Below, piece by piece: positions 53,407 through 60,507 of a stretch of 64,000 nt of DNA. The DNA lies in contig NZ_FNIL01000008.1 of assembly GCF_900103955.1 (NCBI RefSeq), positions 62,001-126,000 on the forward strand, given 5' to 3'. Made by a program: the position numbers and the translations under genes. The stretch's first letter is position 1. Each line of letters starts with the position of its first letter. Origin of the DNA: Alkalicoccus daliensis. GTDB lineage: Bacteria > Bacillota > Bacilli > Bacillales > Salisediminibacteriaceae. Below the pieces are notes generated by a model. That model was not told where the DNA came from. It was given only the letters and a program-made list of their open reading frames with translations, and searched no databases.

Positions 53407-54105
53407 ATGAAAAAATTTATGATGAGTATCGCACTTGCAGGGGCATTATTAGTCGCACCAACAGTTTCGGAAGCAACAGTAAAAATGGGAGACCGCGGAA
53501 GCGACGTAACAGAACTTCAGCAGACATTAGCTTCAAAAGGACATAACAGTTCTTCCAATGTAGACGGCGTATTCGGTCCAATGACTTTAAACGCAGTACA
53601 GTCTTACCAGCGCTCTACTGGTATTTCCAGCCCGGCTGGTAACTTCTTCGGAGTTGCAGGACCGGCAACATTAGGTTCTCTTGGACTGTCTTCTTCTGGT
53701 TCAACAAGCAGCACAAGTACTTCTACTGCAGTAGCAGGAACAAGCACAACAAGCAGCAACAGTGGTGTTATTTCTACAGCAAAAAGCCTGACAGGCAGCC
53801 CATATGTATGGGGAGGAACTTCTCCACGCGGATTTGACTGCAGCGGCTTCATTCAGTATGCATTTGCACAAAACGGCAAGAGTATCCCACGTACAGTTTC
53901 TCAAATGTGGAGTGCAGGATCCAGCGTATCCAGCCCGTCTACAGGCGACCTGGTGTTCTTTGAAACTCGTTCCGGCCCATCCCACGCGGGAATCTACATC
54001 GGCGGCAACCAGTTCATTCACTCCGGTTCTTCTACAGGGGTAACAATCTCCAGCCTGAGCAACCCTTACTGGAGCAAAACTTACATGGGTGCAAAGCGTC
54101 TGTAA
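53407..54105 (+). CDS. NlpC/P60 endopeptidase with peptidoglycan-binding domain, copy 1
   Basis: A 232-residue secreted wall hydrolase. A signal peptide (to about residue 23, TVSEA) is followed by a PG_binding_1 domain (MGDRGSDVTELQQTLASKG ... GVFGPMTLNAVQSYQR, about 26-95), a Ser/Thr linker and an NlpC/P60 domain. Its catalytic triad is Cys145 in RGFDCSGFIQ, His193 in PSHAGIYIG and His205 in FIHSGSS. Such D,L-endopeptidases cut the stem peptide (gamma-D-Glu to diamino acid). The next gene is a tandem copy; the last ~310 bases of the two are almost identical. Candidate WalR boxes upstream suit a growth-linked autolysin. Confidence 0.93.
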   Translation: MKKFMMSIALAGALLVAPTVSEATVKMGDRGSDVTELQQTLASKGHNSSSNVDGVFGPMTLNAVQSYQRSTGISSPAGNFFGVAGPATLGSLGLSSSGSTSSTSTSTAVAGTSTTSSNSGVISTAKSLTGSPYVWGGTSPRGFDCSGFIQYAFAQNGKSIPRTVSQMWSAGSSVSSPSTGDLVFFETRSGPSHAGIYIGGNQFIHSGSSTGVTISSLSNPYWSKTYMGAKRL

Positions 54106-54117
54106 TATTTCAGTAAT

Positions 54118-54164
54118 ATAAACAGGCACTTCGAGCGAATTGAAGTGCCTGTTTTTTATTTGGA
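54118..54164 (+). terminator. Terminator after NlpC/P60 gene 1
   Basis: Perfect 12-bp stem AACAGGCACTTC / GAAGTGCCTGTT with a nine-base loop and a T-run. Confidence 0.88.
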
Positions 54165-54270
54165 CAAAAAAGAGATGCAGGTAGAAAGACTAAAGGTTTT
54201 TAAGGGTTTTTGAGACTATCGATAGAGTAGTTTTTGTCGTTTTTTGGCACATTACCTTAATTGTCTGTAT

Positions 54271-54356
54271 ATTACGGGAGTTTTACAGTGCGTTAGAGTT
54301 ATATTACAGTTTCGAAAAAGGGTATCTTTTTATACCCGCTCTCCATTAGTATTAAA
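54271..54356 (+). promoter_or_regulatory. Conserved upstream region of NlpC/P60 gene 2
   Basis: Half-sites ATTACG (54271), TTTACA (54282) and ATTACA (54303) match the spacing of those before copy 1. They are followed by a perfect hairpin GGGTAT CTTTTT ATACCC (54320-54337) and TTAGTATTAAAC. Confidence 0.5.
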
Positions 54357-54431
54357 CATGCAAGCAAGAGAAAAAACAAAAAATATAAAACTTTAAATAA
54401 AAACATACAAAGAAAAGGGAGAGATTACATA

Positions 54432-55154
54432 ATGAAAAAGCTAGTCATGAGTATCGCACTTGCAGGGGCATTATTAGTCGCACCAACAGTTTCGGAAGCA
54501 ACAGTAAAAATGGGAGACCGCGGCGCAAGCGTAACAGAGCTGCAGCAGACATTAGCTTCTAAAGGACACAACAGCGCTTCCAACGTCGACGGCGTATTCG
54601 GACCAATGACACTTCGTTCGGTTCAGTCGTACCAGCGTTCCACTGGTATTTCCAGCCCGGCTGGTAACTTCTTCGGTGTCGCAGGACCGGCAACATTAAG
54701 CTCTCTGGGACTATCTTCTTCTGGTTCTACAAGCACGGCTTCTTCCAGCACAAGCACGAGCAGCTCGAACTCAACTGCAGTAGCAGGGACAAGCACAACA
54801 AGCAGCAACAGCGGTGTTATTTCCACTGCAAGAAGCCTTGTTGGCAGCCCATATGTATGGGGAGGAACTTCTCCACGCGGATTTGACTGCAGCGGCTTCA
54901 TTCAGTATGCATTTGCACAAAACGGCAAGAGTATCCCACGTACAGTTTCTCAAATGTGGAGTGCAGGATCCAGCGTATCCAGCCCGTCTACAGGCGACCT
55001 GGTGTTCTTTGAAACTCGTTCCGGCCCATCCCACGCGGGAATCTACATCGGCGGCAACCAGTTCATTCACTCCGGTTCTTCTACAGGCGTAACAATCTCC
55101 AGCCTGAGCAACCCTTACTGGAGCAAAACTTACATGGGTGCAAAGCGTCTGTAA
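54432..55154 (+). CDS. NlpC/P60 endopeptidase with peptidoglycan-binding domain, copy 2
   Basis: A 240-residue tandem paralogue of the gene at 53407, with the same signal peptide, PG_binding_1 domain and NlpC/P60 domain (Cys153, His201, His213). It differs mainly in a Ser/Thr linker that is eight residues longer (STASSSTSTSSSNSTAVAG) and in silent or mild changes in the binding domain. From about 54843 to the stop the DNA is the same as copy 1 except for one base seen by eye, so the catalytic half has been homogenised recently. It has its own promoter region and terminator, so the pair need not be co-transcribed. Confidence 0.93.
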   Translation: MKKLVMSIALAGALLVAPTVSEATVKMGDRGASVTELQQTLASKGHNSASNVDGVFGPMTLRSVQSYQRSTGISSPAGNFFGVAGPATLSSLGLSSSGSTSTASSSTSTSSSNSTAVAGTSTTSSNSGVISTARSLVGSPYVWGGTSPRGFDCSGFIQYAFAQNGKSIPRTVSQMWSAGSSVSSPSTGDLVFFETRSGPSHAGIYIGGNQFIHSGSSTGVTISSLSNPYWSKTYMGAKRL

Positions 55155-55169
55155 GTTCATATACGAAAT

Positions 55170-55208
55170 AGAAAGACATTCCGGAACCGCCGGAATGTCT
55201 TTTTTTGT
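55170..55208 (+). terminator. Terminator after NlpC/P60 gene 2
   Basis: Perfect stem AAGACATTCCGG / CCGGAATGTCTT with a five-base loop, then TTTTTT. Confidence 0.88.
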
Positions 55209-55235
55209 GCGGAATAAGTGGAGTGGGGGAGGGCG

Positions 55236-55910
55236 CGCTATTTTACTGTCGCGCCCGCTATTTTACTCCGAATCGCTTATATTAACATCCAAACCCGCTA
55301 TACTGACATAAAAACTCGCTATACTTTAATGAAACCCGCCTATATTTAACTCCGAACCGGCTATGTTGAAATGAAATTCTCCGCTGCTGAACTCTCCTCT
55401 CGGATGTACTGCAACACCAACCCGAAAAGCATGTTACCTGCTTCATTTAAAACCGCTCCCTATAGAAAATGCAAAGTAGAACAGGTAACTAAGGTTCGTG
55501 CCTGCTTATTTTACTGTCACGAGGCCTATTTTACTCCAAAACGCTTATACTGACATCCGAACCCGCTATACTTTAATGAAACCCGCCCATATTTTACTCC
55601 GAACCGGCTATGCTGAAATGAAAGGTCCCGCTGTTGAACTTTCCCCCGGATGTACTGCAACACCAACCCGAAGAGCATATTACCTGCTTCAACTAAACCC
55701 ATTCCCATAGGAAGTGCAAAATAGAGCAGGTAACTAAGGTTCGTGCCCGCTTATTTTACTGTCGCGCCGGCTATTTTACTCCGAATCGCTTATACTGACA
55801 TCCGAACCGGCTATACTAACATAAAAACCCGCTATACTTTAATGAAACCCGGCTATATTTTACTCCGAACCGGCTATACTATCATGAAAACCTTTTATAT
55901 TAACGCACTA
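55236..55910. repeat. Composite array: three blocks of degenerate ~20-bp repeats with two long spacers
   Basis: Units of 17-22 bases begin CGCTAT, GGCTAT or CGCTTAT and continue with one of a few endings: TTTACTCCGAA, TGACATCCGAA, CTTTAATGAAA, TAACATAAAA. Block 1 (55236-55380) has seven, block 2 (55503-55626) six, block 3 (55748-55910) eight. The two spacers (55381-55502, 55627-55747) are ~121-bp near-copies of each other, so the whole is a duplicated ~250-bp module. Each spacer contains an inverted pair (TTACCTGCT with AGCAGGTAA). There is no coding frame and no cas gene. Confidence 0.8.
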
Positions 55911-55956
55911 ACCGTCTAGGCTGGACTTTATATTAACTTTTTGCTGATTTCACAAA

Positions 55957-55993
55957 CAAAAAAGAAGCCTGCAATTTTTGAGGCTTCTTTTAC
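55957..55993 (-). terminator. Terminator of the TetR regulator gene
   Basis: Stem AAAGAAGCCT / AGGCTTCTTT (55961-55970, 55981-55990) with a ten-base loop; on the minus strand it follows the regulator stop and ends in a T-run. Confidence 0.75.
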
Positions 55994-56005
55994 AGTATCT
56001 TTATA

Positions 56006-56593
56006 TCAGGACTCTTCCAGCCTGACTTTGGAACTGCCGGGATGAAAATTTAAAATTTTAATCAATTGCTCATTCATATATTCAGGGGTAAACTTAAAGC
56101 CTTCGGAAACCCAGGAAACAATCAGTCCCGTAATCGCATGAGCATGGTAGCTTGCGTAGAGCTCTGCATTAATATCTTGTGGAGAATCTTCCATAAGTTC
56201 ATGAAGCGTCAGCTGCTTGATCAGCGAACAGATCCTCTCCTGAAAGCCTGTAAAAATAGCAGTATCGAGGATCACTGAATAAAAATCTGCATAGGAGTAA
56301 ATATGTTCAAATATTTTAATGGAAGTGGCACTCAGTTCACTAAAAATAATTCGGTCCGACCCAATGTAAGGCTCTCTGTAAGCACGGATCAAATCTTCCA
56401 TTACGTCTTCCGTCAGCTTCTGGAATAAATCGTCAATGGAAGAATAATGCTGATAAAAAGTACTGCGGTTCACGTCTGCATGAGCTGCAAGAGAGGTGAT
56501 GGTGATTTGTTTTATCGATCGCTGCTTCATCAGTGCAATTAAGCTTTCTTTTAAAGCTTTTTTTGATTTGAGTATACGTCGGTCTTCACTCAT
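56006..56593 (-). CDS. TetR-family transcriptional regulator
   Basis: A 195-residue repressor. The N-terminal helix-turn-helix is IKQITITSLAAHADVNRSTFYQHYSSIDDLF; the C-terminal half (helices with YADFYSVILDTAIFTGFQERI) matches the TetR_C_8 ligand domain type often found with dihydroxyacetone kinase-like activators and in many Bacilli. I use the ATG at 56593, seven bases after GGGAGGCG; a TTG seven codons earlier has no site. Its target is unknown. It may govern the oxidoreductase cluster 1.5-8 kb away, but the DUF2294 gene and a long gap lie between. Confidence 0.85.
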   Translation of the reverse strand: MSEDRRILKSKKALKESLIALMKQRSIKQITITSLAAHADVNRSTFYQHYSSIDDLFQKLTEDVMEDLIRAYREPYIGSDRIIFSELSATSIKIFEHIYSYADFYSVILDTAIFTGFQERICSLIKQLTLHELMEDSPQDINAELYASYHAHAITGLIVSWVSEGFKFTPEYMNEQLIKILNFHPGSSKVRLEES

Positions 56594-56823
56594 AATAACT
56601 CGCCTCCCATACAATCCCCACTGTTCTCTCTTTAATAAAGTACAATTCTATATTAATTATAAGCGAAAGGCAGCAGAAAAATACAATTAGATACACTTTT
56701 ACGGCTAACTGCTGGGAAATATTCTGAGATGTGGGAAACATGAAGGCAGTTTTTTAATGAACGTTGGATAAAAATGCAATCTCTCCTATATGAAGCTGTT
56801 TCTGAGTAAACAATCCCATTTGA

Positions 56824-57555
56824 TTATTTCAGCGGTTCAGCAGGGTCGCTGACAATCACAATCGTACTTTTGTCATCTCTGAAATTCCAGTCAACGAAAA
56901 TCTCCTGGATGTTCACTTTTAAAATATTCCTTATTAAATCTTTCTTATTAAATAATTTCTTTTCTACATCCCGCTTCGCTACTTTCAGTGAGCGGCCTTC
57001 TCCCATTTCAATCAGCTTTTTCTCAATATCGACAAGAATTCCTTCCCGGACCATCAGAATCGTTCTTCTGTCAACTTTTATAGAAGTGATGCGGTCCGGG
57101 GTTCGTTCTGCAATCGCACTCAACTGTGAAAATTTTTCTTCCAGCTCTTTTTTATAAGGGAAATCGTGTTCCATATCTTCTTCTTCTTTTTTTGCATTTT
57201 TGTATGCCTGGGGTTTTAAGCCGACCAGCACACCGGAACGATTATTGATGTTCCAGTCAAAAAAGAATTCATTAAATGTATTGCCAGTAATTTTTTCTGC
57301 TTCGAACTGAATTTTTTGGGTGATCTGTGACATCATACTTTCCCGGAGAGCGTGGAGGGCATCGGGACCTTGCTCTTCGAGAATAATTTTCTCCATAGGG
57401 GATAAAAATCCTTTTAATAAGATGATGACGTAGCTGTCCCCAAGCTTCGTAAATGCAGATTCCGGCCCTTTACCAAAAGAATCCCTCAGCATGCGCCCGA
57501 CACAGTTTGCCATTGTTTTCTGCTGTGCTTTGTGTTCTTCCTCCGTAAGTGCCAT
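56824..57555 (-). CDS. DUF2294 protein with two tandem domains
   Basis: A 243-residue cytoplasmic protein with a duplicated DUF2294 unit. The first repeat has LRDSFGKGPESAFTKLGDSYVIILLKGFLSPMEKIIL and ends FDWNINNRSGVLVGL; the second has ERTPDRITSIKVDRRTILMVREGILVDIEKKLIE and ends VDWNFRDDKSTIVIVS. The matching DWN..... ends show the duplication. The family occurs in Bacilli and cyanobacteria and has no proven function; a link to stress or ion homeostasis has been proposed only from context. GGAAAGGAG precedes the ATG. Monocistronic. Confidence 0.82.
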   Translation of the reverse strand: MALTEEEHKAQQKTMANCVGRMLRDSFGKGPESAFTKLGDSYVIILLKGFLSPMEKIILEEQGPDALHALRESMMSQITQKIQFEAEKITGNTFNEFFFDWNINNRSGVLVGLKPQAYKNAKKEEEDMEHDFPYKKELEEKFSQLSAIAERTPDRITSIKVDRRTILMVREGILVDIEKKLIEMGEGRSLKVAKRDVEKKLFNKKDLIRNILKVNIQEIFVDWNFRDDKSTIVIVSDPAEPLK

Positions 57556-58014
57556 AAACTTTACTCCTTTCCGATCTGTAAGAGACGTTATAAGTTATTT
57601 TCCACTGATTAAGATTAATAAAACAAATCTTTTCATTGCAATAAAAATATTTCCCGCAGAGTGCCTCATGTGAATCCGAGGCGAGAAGGATAAAGGAAGC
57701 TGCGAACTGTATTTATCAGTGGAAAGCAAGCCTCCAAAAAAGCATTTGCAGGAAGTATAACAGCAAACAGGACTTCTATGGGAAAACTTACGAAATTGAT
57801 TTGATAAAGTACTTTCCTGTAAATAATAAATGGATTAAAAAAGGAAATCTCCTCCGCAGAGGGGTTACAATCTTTTGAACTAAACAACAATTGTACATCA
57901 GAGTGTGGATTTTCCAACATGAAGGAGATTATTGGTGATTGATACTTATATAAGGGTGAAATAAACTTAAGTTATGTAAGCGATTTCAAATAATGGACCA
58001 GGGGAGTGGATGTC
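57556..58014. other. Divergent intergenic region, no structure recognised
   Basis: About 460 bases holding the promoters of the DUF2294 gene (left) and the SDR gene (right). A minus-strand frame of 84 codons (57666-57920) has no ribosome binding site and is not called. Confidence 0.35.
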
Positions 58015-58776
58015 ATGAAATTAGCAGGAAAAACAGCAGTGGTGACAGGGGCAGCGTCAGGAATGGGAAAGGCTATTGCCGAAATGTTTGCAGCAGAAGG
58101 AGCAAATGTAATAGTAGCAGATCTTAATGAGGAAGGTGCAAAAGAAACTGCAGAAATTATTTCTTCCAATGGAGGGAAAGCAGTTGGCTGCAAAACGAAT
58201 GTCGCGGATGTTTCCGAAGTAGAAGCGATGATTGATTTAGCGGTAAGTCAATACGGCACACTTGATATCCTGGTAAACAATGCTGGCATCATGGATGGCT
58301 TTGAAGCGGCAGGGGATATAACTGATGAAAAGTGGGATATGGTATTTGACGTGAATACGAAAAGTGTAATGATGTCGACTAGAAAAGCATTGAAAGTATT
58401 TCTGGAAAAAGAAAAAGGTGTCATTATCAATATTGCTTCCACCGGCGGAATGAATGGGGCACATGCGGGAGCTGCCTACGTAGCTTCGAAGCATGCAGTT
58501 GTCGGCTTTACTAAGAACACTGGATTTATGTACGCTGAAAAAGGCATCCGCTGTAACGCGATTGCACCAGGTGCTGTGAATACCAACATCAGTGCATCAA
58601 TGAAAGATATCAGTGAATTCGGCATGGGGCGTGCTGGAAAAACTCACGGGCTTGTGCCGAGAGCTGGAGAAGCAGAAGAGGTGGCAAAAGTAGCACTCTT
58701 TCTTGCTTCCGATGATGCCAGCTTTGTAAATGGTACAGTTGTAACTGCTGATGCCGGATGGACTGCAGGATTTTAA
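58015..58776 (+). CDS. Short-chain dehydrogenase/reductase
   Basis: A 253-residue classical SDR. The cofactor motif TGAASGMGKAIAEMF (about 11-25), Asp after VIVADL suggesting NAD preference, NNAGIM, the catalytic Ser in NIASTGG and the Tyr-Lys pair in YVASKHAVVGFT are all present. The C terminus ends NGTVVTADAGWTAGF, as in 3-oxoacyl reductase-like and many catabolic SDRs. I use ATG 58015, eight bases after GGGGAG. A terminator separates it from the amidohydrolase cluster, so it is its own unit, but its position suggests a related oxidative role. Confidence 0.9.
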   Translation: MKLAGKTAVVTGAASGMGKAIAEMFAAEGANVIVADLNEEGAKETAEIISSNGGKAVGCKTNVADVSEVEAMIDLAVSQYGTLDILVNNAGIMDGFEAAGDITDEKWDMVFDVNTKSVMMSTRKALKVFLEKEKGVIINIASTGGMNGAHAGAAYVASKHAVVGFTKNTGFMYAEKGIRCNAIAPGAVNTNISASMKDISEFGMGRAGKTHGLVPRAGEAEEVAKVALFLASDDASFVNGTVVTADAGWTAGF

Positions 58777-58786
58777 TGTTTCATAT

Positions 58787-58821
58787 ACAAAAGCTTCCCT
58801 CCCGGGGGAAGCTTTTTACTA
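58787..58821 (+). terminator. Terminator after the SDR gene
   Basis: AAAAGCTTCCCTC CC GGGGGAAGCTTTTT, a 10-11 bp stem with a very short loop and T-run. Confidence 0.8.
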
Positions 58822-58869
58822 TGGATTCTTTATTAAATACTGAAAAACCACAAAAATGTGAAAAAAGCT

Positions 58870-58909
58870 CACTGACATGCACTGACTTTCACTGACCTTC
58901 ACTGAGCGA
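58870..58909. repeat. Four 10-bp direct repeats (CACTGACnTn)
   Basis: CACTGACATG, CACTGACTTT, CACTGACCTT and CACTGAGCGA follow one another without gaps. The exact 10-base period places each on the same face of the helix. It lies about 100 bases before the amidohydrolase start codon, in or near the promoter of the cluster. Confidence 0.75.
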
Positions 58910-59013
58910 GGTAGTCGCTTCTGACCGGGAGTGAGGCGGTTTGGAGGGGGATTTTTCCTGTGCTATGCTTCTTGGCAGACGAACAGCTTATACAACCAAG
59001 GAGGAACAAGCAC

Positions 59014-60090
59014 ATGACAAATCCCAAATTACATCTTATCGACACAGATATTCATGAAAGAGTGCAGTACAGCCAATTGCTTCCTTATCTGCCTCAGCCA
59101 TATAGAAGATACATTGAAGACTGCAGCTGGATACAGGAAAAACATATGCCGTTTACACAGCCGGCGGTAGCCGGGGTGGACCGTGCCGATGCAGTCGTTC
59201 CCGATGGACGTCCGGCAGGATCTGATCTTCCCTTTATGCAGTCACAGCTGCTGGATGAAATCGGCCATGAGTTTGGCATTTTAACCGGAGCACTTGATCC
59301 GTCCCCATCATCGATGCACGGCTGGTATGAAATGGCGACCGCTTTAGCGAGTGCCTACAATGACTGGCAGATTGAACACTGGCTGGAAAAAGACGAGCGG
59401 CTGTATGGCTCTGTGCATATTGCAGCGCAGGATCCACAGGGCGCTGTGAAGGAAATCGAGCGCGTAGGAAGCCATAAAAAGATGGTGCAGATACTGCTTC
59501 CGATTGACGATAAGCTTTGGGGCGATCCATATTACCATCCGATTTTTGAAGCGGCGGAAAAGCATGACCTAATGATCGGCATGCATCACAATGAGCCGCC
59601 GGTCCACTATGGAAAGTGGCCGCGCTATTTTATCGAATGGCATACGCTCATTCCTGTGGCCCATATGACTATGGTGACAAATATGGTCTTTAATGGCGTA
59701 TTTGAGAAGTTTCCCAAATTAAAAATGATGATGATTGAAGGAGGGTTCACCTATGTTCCTTTCCTGATGAGAAAGATGGATCAGCAGTACCGCGATCTCC
59801 GTCATGAGGTACCCTGGATCAAGCGAATGCCGAGTGATATTATCCGTAAACACATCTGCTTTACTACGCAGCCGCTGGAAGAAATGACGAAAAAAGAATT
59901 CCTGCAGACATTTGAACATATGGGGACAGATGAAATAGTGTCTTTCTCCACAGATTATCCGCATTGGGATTATGACTCTCCCTATGAAGCACTGCCGAAA
60001 GGACTGGATGAAGGCCTGCAGAGAAAACTGTTTTCAGAAAACGCCAGGAATTTTTATCCGAAACTGCCGCAGCTGAAGGAGGAAGAATAA
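59014..60090 (+). CDS. Amidohydrolase family 2 (ACMSD-like) protein
   Basis: A 358-residue TIM-barrel metal hydrolase or decarboxylase (PF04909, the family of ACMSD and gamma-resorcylate decarboxylase). The N terminus LHLIDTDIHERV has Asp-x-His instead of the usual HxH, as in many family-2 members. Other metal or catalytic positions are IGMHHNEPPVHYG, HMTMVTNMVFNGVFEKFPKLKMMMIEGGF and the final FSTDYPHWDYDSP with the active-site Asp. I use ATG 59014, after AAGGAGGAAC; the frame continues 18 codons upstream without a site. First gene of a tight cluster with a Rieske protein; the TAA is directly followed by the next ATG. Confidence 0.87.
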   Translation: MTNPKLHLIDTDIHERVQYSQLLPYLPQPYRRYIEDCSWIQEKHMPFTQPAVAGVDRADAVVPDGRPAGSDLPFMQSQLLDEIGHEFGILTGALDPSPSSMHGWYEMATALASAYNDWQIEHWLEKDERLYGSVHIAAQDPQGAVKEIERVGSHKKMVQILLPIDDKLWGDPYYHPIFEAAEKHDLMIGMHHNEPPVHYGKWPRYFIEWHTLIPVAHMTMVTNMVFNGVFEKFPKLKMMMIEGGFTYVPFLMRKMDQQYRDLRHEVPWIKRMPSDIIRKHICFTTQPLEEMTKKEFLQTFEHMGTDEIVSFSTDYPHWDYDSPYEALPKGLDEGLQRKLFSENARNFYPKLPQLKEEE

Positions 60091-60447
60091 ATGGAAGAAG
60101 TAGTATGCCGCACCGAAGACCTGCAGCCGGGAGAAATGATGGAAAGCAGATTTGGAAAACATGAAATCGTCGTATGCCGTGCTTCTGACGGACATTACTA
60201 TGCATTTTTAAACCGCTGTATTCATCAGGGAGCTCCATTATCCAAAGGGAAACTCTGTGGAGCGCCGGAGCCCACAGACAATCTGGGAGAATATAAATTT
60301 GAAAGAGATGGCGACATTCTCCGCTGTCCATGGCACGGCAGAGAATTTGATATCAGAAATAAAGGCTGTATGCTGGCGAATGAAAAATTCAAAATAAAGA
60401 ACTTTAAAGTGATGGAGAAAAATGACGAGGTGATTGTTTACAAATAA
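60091..60447 (+). CDS. Rieske [2Fe-2S] protein
   Basis: A 118-residue soluble Rieske ferredoxin-like protein. The cluster ligands are the pairs Cys-x-His in NRCIHQGAPLSKG and Cys-x-x-His in LRCPWHGREFDIRN. The distance between the pairs (about 40 residues) is longer than usual (15-25) because of an insert GKLCGAPEPTDNLGEYKFERDGD. It begins immediately after the amidohydrolase stop, so both are made from one message. It could be an electron carrier for an oxygenase or a small subunit-like partner; no oxygenase alpha subunit is in the window. Confidence 0.88.
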   Translation: MEEVVCRTEDLQPGEMMESRFGKHEIVVCRASDGHYYAFLNRCIHQGAPLSKGKLCGAPEPTDNLGEYKFERDGDILRCPWHGREFDIRNKGCMLANEKFKIKNFKVMEKNDEVIVYK

Positions 60448-60507
60448 AGCAGCGCTGATGGCTGAGCCAGAAACTGGCCGAAGCAGTTGTGAACGGGAGG
60501 CAGACAG

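Noticed and set aside
55371-55710. Short open frames within the composite array on both strands
   Set aside because: They arise from the repeats, lack ribosome binding sites, and block-to-block changes are not codon-like.
55236-55910. Possible CRISPR array
   Set aside because: The constant part is only about six bases, units are 17-22 bases with recurring rather than unique variable parts, and no cas genes are near.
57666-57920. 84-codon minus-strand frame
   Set aside because: No ribosome binding site, no family likeness, and the strong GGAG near its start is on the other strand.
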